64,000 nt of DNA from Roseovarius sp. Pro17 (lineage in GTDB: Bacteria > Pseudomonadota > Alphaproteobacteria > Rhodobacterales > Rhodobacteraceae), in contig NZ_CP141179.1 in NCBI RefSeq assembly GCF_035599575.1, positions 2,790,001 through 2,854,000 on the forward strand. Reading direction: 5' to 3'. Below are positions 43,356 through 52,808 of this stretch, in pieces; position 1 is the stretch's first letter, and every line of letters begins with the position of its first letter. The notes under the pieces are model-generated. The model made no database searches. It saw only the letters and a list, made by a program, of their open reading frames with translations, and was not told where the DNA came from. The position numbers and the translations under genes were made by a program.

Positions 43356-44009
43356 TCAGCCTTTTAGCTTGGTCATCCGCAGATAGGGCAGCACTGTCTT
43401 GAAATCACCGAACTTGTCCTTGGCTTCGGCATCGTTCAGTGACGTTGGAATCACCACATCCTCGCCCACCTGCCAGTCGGCGGGGGTTGCAACGCCGCTA
43501 TTGGCCGCCGTCTGCAAGCCGTCCAGCGCACGCAGCACCTCGGCAAAGTTGCGGCCAACGTTCATCGGATAGGTCATGCTGAGCTTCAGCTTCTTGTCCG
43601 GGCCGATGATGAACACGGAGCGCACCGTAGCGCTGTCGTTAGGCGTGCGGCCATCGGGCAAGTAAGCCTCGGCAGGCAGCATGTCGAACGCCTTGGATAC
43701 CTCAAGACCCTCATCAGCGATGATCGGGAATCCCGCAGCGGTGCCTGCGACCTTTTCGATGTCGCCCTTCCACTTCTTGTGATCCTCGACCCCGTCGACC
43801 GAAATGCCGATCACCTTGGTGTCGCGCTTGGCCCACTCATCCTTGAGCTGGGCGACTGCGCCGAATTCAGTGGTGCAGACGGGCGTAAAATCCTTGGGGT
43901 GCGAAAACAGGATCGCCCAATTATCGCCGATGAAATCGTGAAACTGGATCGTGCCGTGATCCGTATCGGCTGTGAAATCGGGAACCGTATCGTTGATGCG
44001 CAATGCCAT
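43356..44009 (-). CDS. 1-Cys peroxiredoxin (Prx6 type)
   Basis: A 217-residue Prx6-type protein. The only Cys is the peroxidatic one in FTPVCTTEFG (about residue 46), so it uses an external reductant. Family segments include HDFIGDNWAILFSHPKD and SVDGVEDHKKW, and the C-terminal dimerisation domain with GVATPADWQVGEDVVI. It reduces hydrogen peroxide and organic hydroperoxides. I chose ATG 44009 (MALRINDTV). It is a single gene followed by its own terminator. Confidence 0.92.
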   Translation of the reverse strand: MALRINDTVPDFTADTDHGTIQFHDFIGDNWAILFSHPKDFTPVCTTEFGAVAQLKDEWAKRDTKVIGISVDGVEDHKKWKGDIEKVAGTAAGFPIIADEGLEVSKAFDMLPAEAYLPDGRTPNDSATVRSVFIIGPDKKLKLSMTYPMNVGRNFAEVLRALDGLQTAANSGVATPADWQVGEDVVIPTSLNDAEAKDKFGDFKTVLPYLRMTKLKG

Positions 44010-44188
44010 GTCATCTGTCCTTTCGTGAGTCGGGTTTGGCTCTTCACTACGCAAGATAAGGCCCGGTTCTGCGAATTGCACCCCCCGTCAGACCCTCCCC
44101 CCATCTTGCAGGCGCCCGGTGCCGGGTCTATGTCTGATGGTAAGGCGCGTGGCGTCCGTGCCCACGCATATTCAAAGGGAGATACGAC

Positions 44189-45634
44189 ATGATCGAGAAG
44201 CGTCAATTCTATATCAACGGCAACTGGTCCGACCCGGCCACCCCCAGCGATTACCAGGTCATCGATCCCTCGACCGAAGAGCCCTGCGCAGTGATCAGCC
44301 TCGGCGGTCAGGCCGATACCAACGCCGCCGTCGCCGCAGCCAAGGCCGCATTTCCCGACTGGATGAACACCCCCCCGGCCGAGCGCATCGCGCTGGTCGA
44401 GAAGCTGGCCAAAGTCTACGAATCGCGCGCCGAGGATATGGCGCAGGCCATCAGCCTTGAAATGGGCGCGCCCATTGAACTGGCCCGCGAGCAGCAGACA
44501 GCCGCAGGCGCAGGCCACATCGCCGACTTCCTTGAGGCCGCGAAAAAGTACGAGTTCGAGCATCCGCACGATCCCGACACACCCGGCAGCTATATCCGCA
44601 ATGAGCCGATCGGCGTCGCCGCCCTGATCACGCCGTGGAACTGGCCGATGAATCAGGTCACGCTCAAGGTGATCGCCGCCGCCGTCGCGGGGTGCACCAT
44701 GGTGCTGAAACCCAGCGAGGAATCGCCCCTGTCGTCGATGGTGTTCGCCGAGATGATGGACGAGGCGGGCTTCCCCCCCGGCGTGTTCAACCTCGTCAAC
44801 GGCGACGGCGCTGGCGTCGGCACGCAGCTGACCGAGCATCCCGACGTCGACATGATCAGCTTCACCGGCTCGTCCCGCGCAGGCAAGCTGATTTCCAAAG
44901 CCGCAGCCGACTCGCTGAAACGCGTTAGCCTCGAGCTGGGCGGCAAGGGCGCGAACCTGATCTTTGCCGATGCCGATGACGCAGCGGTCGAGCGCGGTGT
45001 GCTGCACTGCATGAACAACTCAGGCCAGTCGTGCAACGCACCGACCCGCATGATCGTGCAGCAAGAGATCTATGACAAAGCGGTCGAAACCGCCACCAAG
45101 GTCGCCGACTCGATCAAGGTCGGCCCGGCCAGCGAGTCGGGCGATCACATCGGCCCCGTGGTAAATCAGGTCCAGTTCGACAAGATTCAGGACCTGATCC
45201 AAAAGGGCATCGACGAGGGTGCGCGCCTTGTCGCGGGCGGCGTCGGTCGCCCCGATGGGCTGAACCGTGGCTTCTACGTCAAGCCGACGGTGTTCGCGGA
45301 CGTGAACAACAACATGATCGTCGCCCGCGAAGAGATCTTTGGCCCCGTGCTCTCGATCATCCCCTTCGATACCGAAGAGGAGGGCATCCAGATCGCCAAC
45401 AACACGCCCTACGGCCTGACCGACTATCTCCAGACGCAGGATCCGGCCCGCGCCGCCCGCGTCGCCCGCGCGCTTCGTGCTGGCATGGTCGAGGTCAACG
45501 GGCAGAGCCGCGGCGCAGGTGCGCCATTCGGCGGCATGAAGCAGTCCGGCAACGGGCGCGAAGGTGGCTCCTGGGGCATCGAGGATTTCATCGAAGTGAA
45601 ATCCATCTCGGGATATAATCCCGCCGCTGCCTGA
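44189..45634 (+). CDS. Aldehyde dehydrogenase, NAD(P)-dependent
   Basis: A 481-residue enzyme of the ALDH superfamily. The NAD-binding and catalytic parts show TPWNWPMNQVTLK, FTGSSRAGKLI, the catalytic Glu in LELGGKGANLI, and the nucleophile Cys in NSGQSCNAPTR. EEIFGPVLSI follows. The substrate class cannot be fixed by motif alone. A GGGAGA Shine-Dalgarno sequence precedes ATG 44189. The downstream repeat element (45721) separates it from a kinase gene. Confidence 0.9.
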   Translation: MIEKRQFYINGNWSDPATPSDYQVIDPSTEEPCAVISLGGQADTNAAVAAAKAAFPDWMNTPPAERIALVEKLAKVYESRAEDMAQAISLEMGAPIELAREQQTAAGAGHIADFLEAAKKYEFEHPHDPDTPGSYIRNEPIGVAALITPWNWPMNQVTLKVIAAAVAGCTMVLKPSEESPLSSMVFAEMMDEAGFPPGVFNLVNGDGAGVGTQLTEHPDVDMISFTGSSRAGKLISKAAADSLKRVSLELGGKGANLIFADADDAAVERGVLHCMNNSGQSCNAPTRMIVQQEIYDKAVETATKVADSIKVGPASESGDHIGPVVNQVQFDKIQDLIQKGIDEGARLVAGGVGRPDGLNRGFYVKPTVFADVNNNMIVAREEIFGPVLSIIPFDTEEEGIQIANNTPYGLTDYLQTQDPARAARVARALRAGMVEVNGQSRGAGAPFGGMKQSGNGREGGSWGIEDFIEVKSISGYNPAAA

Positions 45635-45720
45635 ACCGCGCATATGCACAACGTTGGGCCGGAGCAATCCGGCCCGACCATCCCCACGCCCGATCTAGGC
45701 GCAAGCGCCAAAGCCGTCTG

Positions 45721-45834
45721 AAGCGTTTCGACATATTGTTGAATCACGACAATATGTCGAAACGCCCACTTCATCTCGGTGTCACGCGCGTTTCGACTTC
45801 AAGTTGTGTTTCAACTTAAACTCGAAACGCTTTA
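45721..45834. repeat. Double-hairpin intergenic repeat, copy A
   Basis: AAGCGTTTCG at the left and CGAAACGCTTTA at the right bound two hairpins. The first has a perfect 17-bp stem (GCGTTTCGACATATTGT) and the second begins GCGTTTCGA and ends TCGAAACGC. The stem interiors differ from copies B and C, but the ends and the order are the same. Confidence 0.8.
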
Positions 45835-45845
45835 GGACAGACCCC

Positions 45846-46904
45846 ATGAGCCTGCCAGACATTCCCCAAAGCATTATCACCAATGCCGCCTTTGTCCCGA
45901 AAACCGTGCATAAGCGTGATATTTTCTCTGAAACCATCTCTGGCAGCCTAGAGGGCATTCCCGACTTTCCCGTCGTCCTGCGCAAGCTTGACACCGTGCC
46001 ATGGTATGCCCGCCCCATCGCTTGGGCCCTTGCGCGCAAGGAAATAAAAGGCCTGCGCGCAGTGCACGGCATCGAGGGCTGTCCGGCCCTCGTGCGTGTC
46101 GACAAAACCGGCCTCCTGCGCAGCTGGACCCAAGGCACACCGCTGCAACTGGCCAAACCCAGCGATCCGGCATGGTATCGCGACGCGCGCCGACTGCTCC
46201 GCGACATGCGCCGGGCCGGGGTCACGCATAACGACATCGCAAAGCCGCAGAACTGGCTGATGACGCCGGATGGCCGGGCTGCTGTGATCGACTTCCAGCT
46301 CGCCTCGGTTCACCGCAGGCGGGGTCCGCTGTTCCGCACCATGGCGCGCGAGGATCTGCGCCACTTGCTGAAACAAAAACGCGCCTATGCACCGGACCTG
46401 TTGACCCCATCCGAACTGAGCATGCTGGCGCAAAAGGCGCTGCCCTCGCGCATCTGGATGGCGACGGGCAAGCGGGCGTATAACTTCGTCACCCGCCGCC
46501 TGATGAATTGGTCCGACGGCGAAGGCACCGAGGACCGGATAGAACGCGACGGCCCCGCCCTGCGAACCGCGCTGATGGCCCATCCACAGGTCGCGGATAT
46601 CGCCCTCAGCACCTACGCGCTACCGGCCAAGGGTGTCGGTCTCTACGCCTTCGTCGAGACCACGCTGGACGCTGGCATGCTGAGCAGCCTCGCGCCGCAG
46701 CCACGCCCCGAGGCGATGCAACCCGTCACCGCCATGCCCCGCCACGCAGATGGCAGCCCGCGTATGGATGCATTGGACCTCGTTGCTGCGAACCGCCTTG
46801 ATGAGCTGGCCCTGCTGCAAGAGCGCGAGCCTGAACTGGCCAAGGCGCTAGCCCCCATCATTGCGTCCCGCCTCAACCTGACCGACCGTGTGTTGCGCCC
46901 TTAA
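45846..46904 (+). CDS. Protein kinase-like protein with AMP-binding-enzyme C-terminal-like domain
   Basis: A 352-residue protein. The middle has kinase-like active-site motifs: VTHNDIAKPQNWL (catalytic HxDxxxxN) and AVIDFQLAS (DFG-like). The second half has GTEDRIERDGPALRTALMAHPQVADIALS, which resembles the C-terminal domain of acyl-CoA synthetases. The fused layout suggests a regulator or small-molecule kinase, but no substrate is known. I chose ATG 45846 (MSLPDIPQS), at the end of repeat copy A. Its stop TAA is made by the first bases of repeat copy B. Confidence 0.75.
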   Translation: MSLPDIPQSIITNAAFVPKTVHKRDIFSETISGSLEGIPDFPVVLRKLDTVPWYARPIAWALARKEIKGLRAVHGIEGCPALVRVDKTGLLRSWTQGTPLQLAKPSDPAWYRDARRLLRDMRRAGVTHNDIAKPQNWLMTPDGRAAVIDFQLASVHRRRGPLFRTMAREDLRHLLKQKRAYAPDLLTPSELSMLAQKALPSRIWMATGKRAYNFVTRRLMNWSDGEGTEDRIERDGPALRTALMAHPQVADIALSTYALPAKGVGLYAFVETTLDAGMLSSLAPQPRPEAMQPVTAMPRHADGSPRMDALDLVAANRLDELALLQEREPELAKALAPIIASRLNLTDRVLRP

Positions 46905-47017
46905 AGCGTTTCGCGAAAAACCTGAGACACTGGTTCTCGCGAAACGCGCGCGACATATCAGCGTTGCGCGCGTTGCGCCTTTATCTGTTGCCTCAGGTTA
47001 AAGGCGAAACGCTTTAG
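46902..47017. repeat. Double-hairpin intergenic repeat, copy B
   Basis: It begins TAAAGCGTTTCGCGA and ends GGCGAAACGCTTTA. Hairpin 1 is GCGTTTCGCGA/TCGCGAAACGC; a spacer GCGCGACATATCAGCG follows; hairpin 2 runs from GCG..CGCC to GGCGAAACGC. About 90% identical to copy C. The left end supplies the TAA of the kinase gene and the right end the TAA of the pseudouridine synthase gene. Confidence 0.87.
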
Positions 47018-47655
47018 AACGGTGCCTTGGCGCGAAATGACATGCCCCGCCCGCTTTCGGGATGGCTGATGCGCAGCTCTTCGGCATGCAGCATCATCCG
47101 CGCAAACTGAGCATCGGGCGCGTATAGCGGATCACCCAGAATAGGATGCCCCAGCGCCAGCATGTGAACACGCAACTGATGTGTGCGCCCCGTCCTTGGT
47201 CGCAACCGTACGCGGCTCTCGTCCTCGCCGGCCTTTAACACCCGGTATTCGGTCAGCGAGGGCTTTCCCGTCGCATGGCACACCATCTGACGCGGCCGGT
47301 TCGGCCAATCCACGATCAGCGGCAGATTGATCTCGCCTGCCTTGCCCTCGACCAAACCCGCCACGCGCGCGACATATGTCTTGCGCGCGCGCCGCTCCTC
47401 GAATTGCTTGGACAGAAATCGCTGTGCGTGCGGGGTCAGGGCAAAGACCATCACACCTGATGTGTCGCGGTCCAACCGATGCACCAGCAGCGCGGTTGGA
47501 AACGCCGTCTGAATACGGGTCAGCAGGCAATCGGCCAGATGCGCCCCCTTGCCCGGCACGGACAATAGGCCGTCCGGCTTTTCGACGGTTAACATCTCGT
47601 GATCTTCGTGAAGCACGGTCAGCGGGCAGATTGGCGGATCATAGGGCGTTTGCAT
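47014..47655 (-). CDS. RluA-family pseudouridine synthase
   Basis: A 213-residue enzyme. The catalytic Asp is in HRLDRDTSGVMV, the family signature, followed by RARKTYVARVAG and RPRTGRTHQLRVHMLALGHPILGDP. It converts uridine to pseudouridine in rRNA or tRNA; the small size (no S4 domain) resembles RluA itself. The stop codon lies in the right end of repeat copy B. Its promoter must lie in the 90 bp before the YqgE gene end. Confidence 0.92.
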   Translation of the reverse strand: MQTPYDPPICPLTVLHEDHEMLTVEKPDGLLSVPGKGAHLADCLLTRIQTAFPTALLVHRLDRDTSGVMVFALTPHAQRFLSKQFEERRARKTYVARVAGLVEGKAGEINLPLIVDWPNRPRQMVCHATGKPSLTEYRVLKAGEDESRVRLRPRTGRTHQLRVHMLALGHPILGDPLYAPDAQFARMMLHAEELRISHPESGRGMSFRAKAPF

Positions 47656-47746
47656 GGCCCCGCTCTATCGCGCGCCGCGTGCATGGTCCAGCACGCCACA
47701 GTCTTTCATTGTTCCAGAAATACTCTCGCCGAAGGCATCCTTTGCC

Positions 47747-48337
47747 TCACGCCGTGCCAAACTCCGCCGACAGTGCCATCGGGTCAATGCCCATACTGCC
47801 CAGCGCCGCGCCCCACTTGGCCTCGTTGGGCTTGGCGAATATCAGATCGGCACTCGCCTCGGCGATCAGCCAGCCATTCTGCCCGATTTCATTCTCTAGT
47901 TGCCCCGGCCCCCAGCCAGCATAGCCCAGCGCGACCAACGCGCTGGTGGGGCCTTCGCCGCCTGCCATATCCTCGAGAATGTCGAGCGTCGCGGTCATGG
48001 AAAACTCTGCGCTTACTTCCAGTGTCGAGATCGACGACCGATAGCCCGCATCATGCAGCACGAAGCCGCGCCCCGTCTCGACCGGGCCACCAAAATTGAC
48101 GAGCAGGCGCCGCGCATCGGGGGCCGCCTCCATATCCAGCTGCTCCAGCAGGTCGCTCAGTTTTAGATCGTCGGCCCTCTTGTTGACGACAAGGCCCATG
48201 GCACCCTCATCCGAATGCGCGCAGACAAAGATCAGCGACTGCTCGAAACGCGGATCTTCCATGCCCGGCATGGCGATCAGCATCCTTCCGGTCAGGTCCA
48301 TGTTCGTCAGCGACGCGGTATCGGGAATAGGCTCCAT
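47747..48337 (-). CDS. YqgE/AlgH-family protein
   Basis: A 196-residue protein with the family motifs MDLTGRMLIAMPGMEDPRFEQS, AHSDEGAMGLVVNKR and FGGPVETGRGFVLHD, and a C-terminal LVALGYAGWGPGQLENEI. The family is widespread and without a clear biochemical role. The start is uncertain: a GTG at 48355, ATG 48337 and ATG 48301 are all in frame. I used 48337. It is divergent from the next gene. Confidence 0.85.
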   Translation of the reverse strand: MEPIPDTASLTNMDLTGRMLIAMPGMEDPRFEQSLIFVCAHSDEGAMGLVVNKRADDLKLSDLLEQLDMEAAPDARRLLVNFGGPVETGRGFVLHDAGYRSSISTLEVSAEFSMTATLDILEDMAGGEGPTSALVALGYAGWGPGQLENEIGQNGWLIAEASADLIFAKPNEAKWGAALGSMGIDPMALSAEFGTA

Positions 48338-48491
48338 ACGCCCGACAATGGCCACTCATCCGGGCTATTGCAAGGGCGTGGCCCCGCAGTGCCCTGACCC
48401 GGCCCTCTATCCGCCCATGACACGCCCACGACACGCCCCATGACCCGATTGTGAATTGGCTTTCGCCGCCCCATGGCGCAAAGGGATAGGC

Positions 48492-49304
48492 ATGAAACAT
48501 CTTGTCTCCCGCCTTTTGGCCGCCACTCTTTGCCTTGTGCCGCTGCCTGCCCTGACGCAATCCATGGATGCGGTTACCTCCGCGCGCGTGCTGCCCGGAT
48601 GGCGACTGGCCGACGGGACCCACATGGCCGCGCTTGAGTTACGCCTTGCACCGGGGTGGAAAACCTATTGGCGTGCGCCCGGCGATATCGGCATCCCACC
48701 GCGCTTTGATTGGCGCGGCTCACGCAACCTGCGTGGGATCGAGGTGCAGTGGCCTACGCCCGAGCGCATAGATCAGGGCGGCATGACCGCCATCGGCTAT
48801 CACGGCACCGTCGTCCTACCCCTGCATGTGCTGGCGCAAAGCGGTGCGCGCGATGTCACGCTCAGCGGCTCGGTCGACATCGGCGTGTGTCGCGACGTGT
48901 GTATTCCGATGACGCTCAGCCTGTCTGGCGATCTGCCGGTCGCCCAATCCAAGCGTGACGCGCGCATCACCGCCGCACTGGCCGACCGGCCTCTGACCGC
49001 CGATGAGGCCGGTGTTCAGCGCGTGCGCTGCATTGTGACACCCGGCAAGAAAGGCGATCTGCACCTGCGCGCCGAGCTGTCGATGCCCCCCTCAGGCGGC
49101 CCCGAGACAGCAGTGATCGAGGCAAGCGATCCCAACATCTGGATCGCGCAACCGCGCACGGCACGACAGGGAAACACTTTGGTAGCCGAAACCCGGCTGG
49201 CGCATATCGAGGGGCGGCCCTTCGCGCTGGACCGCTCAAAACTGCGCCTGACGATCCTCGGCGCGCGCCAAGTGGTCGATATCAAAGGCTGCCCCGGCGG
49301 CTAA
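48492..49304 (+). CDS. Periplasmic DsbD N-terminal-like protein
   Basis: A 270-residue protein from ATG 48492, with AAGGGA seven bases upstream. A signal peptide covers about residues 1-25. The mature part has a DsbD-alpha-like beta fold, with PGWKTYWRAPGDIGIPPRFDW and IDIGVCRDVCIPM-like sequence. CRDVC supplies the reactive Cys pair used to pass electrons in thiol-disulfide exchange. There is no membrane or thioredoxin part, so it would act as a separate soluble partner. The stop codon overlaps repeat copy C. Confidence 0.82.
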   Translation: MKHLVSRLLAATLCLVPLPALTQSMDAVTSARVLPGWRLADGTHMAALELRLAPGWKTYWRAPGDIGIPPRFDWRGSRNLRGIEVQWPTPERIDQGGMTAIGYHGTVVLPLHVLAQSGARDVTLSGSVDIGVCRDVCIPMTLSLSGDLPVAQSKRDARITAALADRPLTADEAGVQRVRCIVTPGKKGDLHLRAELSMPPSGGPETAVIEASDPNIWIAQPRTARQGNTLVAETRLAHIEGRPFALDRSKLRLTILGARQVVDIKGCPGG

Positions 49305-49417
49305 AGCGTTTCGCGAAAAACCTGAATCGGGTATTTTCGCGAAACGCGCGCGACATATCAGCGTTGCGCGCGTTTCGCCTTTATCCGATGCCTCAGGTTA
49401 ACGGCGAAACGCTTTAG
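49302..49417. repeat. Double-hairpin intergenic repeat, copy C
   Basis: Same layout as copy B, with a perfect 14-bp first stem (GCGTTTCGCGAAAA). It supplies the stop codon of the DsbD-like gene on the left. On the right it encodes the last residues (KAFRR) and stop of the RND gene. Confidence 0.88.
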
Positions 49418-52400
49418 GCCGCGCACGCAGCGCTTGGCCCAACGCCAGCACCAGATAGAGCGCCGCGACCAGAACCATGGCGCCTAGAGCAAAGGCCAAA
49501 AGCCCGCCCGCGACCGGCTCAATCCGTGCTGCCATCGGCACCAGCGCCTTGACGAAGCCCGGCAAAGCGCCGGTCCACATCGCCGCGCCCATCGTCGCCG
49601 CGAACCATGCGGCGATCAGAACAACCCCGGCCAGCATCGCGGCCCGCACCCGCGGCACGCGGAACGCCAATGCACGCCGAAGCGCCGCCGTCTGGCGCGC
49701 CACGTCATGCTGCACCGCGATCAGCGCAGGCACGACCAGCAGTACCAACACCATGCCAAAGCCGAGGCCATAGACCAGCGTGATCACCGTGGGTTTCAGA
49801 AATTGGGCGTCCTGACTGCGCTCGAACAACAAGGGCGCAAGGCCCAGAACCGTCGTCAACGTGGTCAGCAGCACAGGGCGCAGCCGGTCCGCCGCACCGT
49901 CGATGATCGACGGGATCAAACCGCGCGTTTCTGCATACTCGTCGATCGTGGTCACCAGCACGATGGAATCGTTGATGATAATCCCCGTCATGCCCAGCAG
50001 ACCGACAACCGTGAACATACTCAGCGGCACGTCCCACGCGTGATGCCCATAGATTGTGCCCACCAGGCCGAAGGGAATGATCGCCATCACCACCACTGGC
50101 CGCGTCCAACTGCCAAAGACCAGCGATAGCACCAGATAGATGCCCACCAGCGTCAGCATCAGTCCCAAAAGCGCGTCGTTCAGAAAATCGTCCTCCTGTT
50201 CGGCGAGGCCGGACATGCGCCAGTCGACCTGCAACTCGGACGCGATGCGCGGCAGGATATCGGTGCGCAGCAGCTCCTGAATTTCGGAGGCGCGGGCCGG
50301 ATCGTCCTCGGATATGTCGCCCGTCACGCTGATAAGGCGCACGCCGTTCTCCCGCCGGACGGTCGAAAACCCATCGCGCCGCTCGACCGACACGATATCG
50401 GCCAGCGGCACATAGGCGCCCCCCGGTGTGCGCAACTGCGTGCGCTCTAGAAAATCAGCGGTCAACGCGCCCTCGGGCAGTTCGACGCGGACTTCGGCGC
50501 TGCGCGGCCCGACGGGATAGGTTGCCGCCTCGATCCCGTTCAGCCGCGCACGCAACTCGCGCCCCAGCGCGTCGATACCAAAGCCAAGGGCGGCACCCTG
50601 CGGGGTGAGGTCCAGCACCAATTCCTGCTTGTCATAGGCCAGATCATCCTCGAGGCCGGTCACTTCGGGAAAGGCCAGCAGCGCCTCTTGCAACGCCTGC
50701 GACGCGGCCTTGAGAGTGGCCGCATCCGCGCCCGAAAACTGCACGTCCAGCGCATCGCCCCCCGGCCCGCTGCGCATTCCACGAAAGCTGACCGTTTCGG
50801 CCAAGGGGTGCGGCACGACACGTTCCTGAAGGGCGGCGACAAAGGCAAAACTGCTATAGGGGCGCAGATCGGCCTCAATCAACTCGATGGAAATGCCGCC
50901 CAACTGGTCCGGCTCTTTCGTCTCGGCACCCGACAGGTTGCGGCCCGCGTTACCGCCGATCTCGGCCATGACGTAGTCCAGCGGGTTTACACCGTATTCG
51001 GCCTCATACTCCGTCGCCAGCTCAGCCGTGGCGCGCTGCATCTCGCGCATCATCTCGATTGAATCCGCGCGCGTCGCGCCCGGCGCCATCGCGAAATTGC
51101 CCGTGACGCTGCCCCGCTCTGGCGCATTGAAGAAGCGCCACGTGACGTCACCGCGCACGAACAACGCCGCTTGGCTGGCGAGGATCAAAACCGTGCCGGC
51201 AAGCACCGGGTAACGCAGCCAGATAACCCCGGCCATAGCGGGGCGAAAGACCGCCTCGCGCACCCATTCAAAGCCGCGATTGACGGTGCGCGAAGGTGCG
51301 TCATACCAATGTGCGCGCGCCGAGGCGGTCAGCGCGTGGCTCATGTGATTGGGCAGGATCAGAAAACACTCGACCAGCGATGCGGTGAGCACAACGACCA
51401 CGGTAAAGGGGATATCAGCGATCAGATCACCGAACCGACCCGCGATTGCCGTCAGCCCCAGAAAGGCGATCACCGTCGTCGCAGTCGCGGAAAAGACCGG
51501 CATCGCCATGCGCCGTGCGGCATTTTCGGCCGCGACAACCGGCGATTCCCCCAAGGATTTCACGCGCGCATCAGCATGTTCGCCTACCACGATGGCATCG
51601 TCCACCACGATGCCCAGCGTGATGATCAGCGCGAATAGTGAGATCATGTTGATCGTGATCCCCGCCGCATACATCAGCGCGACCGCGGCCAGCAGCGCGA
51701 CGGGAATACCCGCCGCCACCCAGAACGCAGTGCGCGCATTGAGGAACAGAAACAGCAGCCCCACGACCAGCATCAAACCAATCATGGCATTGTCGAGAAG
51801 CGTGTTCAGCCGACCTGATATCTGCTCGGACCTTGTACGGATCAAATCGACGCTCACGCCTTCGGGCAGGGTGCGGGCCATGTCGCGCGCGACCTTCTCG
51901 ACGGTCTTCTGTATGCCGATGGCGTCGCCCCCCTCCGAGCGGTCCACGCGCAAGGAAATGGCCGGATTGTCGCCCACGAAATACGCGCGCGTGCGCGATG
52001 CGCCCAGAACCCGAAGGTCAGCCACATCGCCCACAGTCAGGCGTGTCTCGCCCGGCGCACCCCGCAGGGTGATGGCGGCGATCTGGTCCGGGTCGCGTTT
52101 TTCGCGCCCCGTGCGCACGCGGGTCGCCGCGCCGTCCACATCGCCTGCAGGGTCGGCATCGACCTCAGCGGCGATGGCGGCGGCAATTTCCGCGAGGGTG
52201 ATGTCATGCGCCATCAACTGCACGCCGGGAACCTCAACGATGATCTGCGGCGCTGCCACGCCACGCAGCGTGGTGCGCGTGACCCCTTCGGCAAAGAGGC
52301 GCGTCACCAGCTCATCAGCGTAGAGCGCCAGTTGATCGACCCCTACGGGACCGGTAATGACCACGTCCGTGACCCGGTCGAACCAGCTGCCGCGCCGCAC

Positions 52401-52805
52401 CTTGGGGTCTTCGGCGGCGTCCGGCAGGGTGGTGACGGAATCGACCGCCGCTTGCACATCCGTCGCGGCGCGCGCCATGTCCCAGCCGGGCTGGAATTCG
52501 ATTGCGATAGTGCCGAAATTCTCGCGGCTGGAGCCTTGCGTGCTCTCGACGCCCTCGATGGCCAGCATGTCGGGTTCGAGCACCTGAATAATCGCAGCGT
52601 CGATATCCTCGGCGCCGGCACCGTCCCATTCAACCGATACCGTTACGCTTTGGACCACAACATCGGGGAAAAACTGCGCGCGCATGTTTGGCACGGCGGC
52701 GAGGCCCATCACGACCATGACCACCAGCAGCAGGTTGGCTGCGGTGCGGTGGCGGGTGAACCACGATATGATGCCGCCCGCCGCTGGCGGTATGCCACGC
52801 GCCAC
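49398..52805 (-). CDS. RND efflux transporter permease (HAE1-like)
   Basis: An 1135-residue inner-membrane RND pump with the usual layout: membrane helix 1 near residue 20-40, a first periplasmic loop of about 300 residues, six helices, then the same again. The proton-relay Asp pair lies in ITLGIVVDDAIVVGEHADAR. The GTG start at 52805 lies 3 bp beyond the adaptor stop. Unlike AcrB it has an extra C-terminal extension with two more hydrophobic segments. With the adaptor it forms a two-gene efflux operon; the TolC gene is elsewhere. Confidence 0.9.
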   Translation of the reverse strand: MARGIPPAAGGIISWFTRHRTAANLLLVVMVVMGLAAVPNMRAQFFPDVVVQSVTVSVEWDGAGAEDIDAAIIQVLEPDMLAIEGVESTQGSSRENFGTIAIEFQPGWDMARAATDVQAAVDSVTTLPDAAEDPKVRRGSWFDRVTDVVITGPVGVDQLALYADELVTRLFAEGVTRTTLRGVAAPQIIVEVPGVQLMAHDITLAEIAAAIAAEVDADPAGDVDGAATRVRTGREKRDPDQIAAITLRGAPGETRLTVGDVADLRVLGASRTRAYFVGDNPAISLRVDRSEGGDAIGIQKTVEKVARDMARTLPEGVSVDLIRTRSEQISGRLNTLLDNAMIGLMLVVGLLFLFLNARTAFWVAAGIPVALLAAVALMYAAGITINMISLFALIITLGIVVDDAIVVGEHADARVKSLGESPVVAAENAARRMAMPVFSATATTVIAFLGLTAIAGRFGDLIADIPFTVVVVLTASLVECFLILPNHMSHALTASARAHWYDAPSRTVNRGFEWVREAVFRPAMAGVIWLRYPVLAGTVLILASQAALFVRGDVTWRFFNAPERGSVTGNFAMAPGATRADSIEMMREMQRATAELATEYEAEYGVNPLDYVMAEIGGNAGRNLSGAETKEPDQLGGISIELIEADLRPYSSFAFVAALQERVVPHPLAETVSFRGMRSGPGGDALDVQFSGADAATLKAASQALQEALLAFPEVTGLEDDLAYDKQELVLDLTPQGAALGFGIDALGRELRARLNGIEAATYPVGPRSAEVRVELPEGALTADFLERTQLRTPGGAYVPLADIVSVERRDGFSTVRRENGVRLISVTGDISEDDPARASEIQELLRTDILPRIASELQVDWRMSGLAEQEDDFLNDALLGLMLTLVGIYLVLSLVFGSWTRPVVVMAIIPFGLVGTIYGHHAWDVPLSMFTVVGLLGMTGIIINDSIVLVTTIDEYAETRGLIPSIIDGAADRLRPVLLTTLTTVLGLAPLLFERSQDAQFLKPTVITLVYGLGFGMVLVLLVVPALIAVQHDVARQTAALRRALAFRVPRVRAAMLAGVVLIAAWFAATMGAAMWTGALPGFVKALVPMAARIEPVAGGLLAFALGAMVLVAALYLVLALGQALRARPKAFRR

Positions 52806-52808
52806 GGG

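Noticed and set aside
43811..45007. 398-codon minus-strand frame opposite the aldehyde dehydrogenase
   Set aside because: Antisense of a clear enzyme; overlaps the peroxiredoxin start; low-quality protein.
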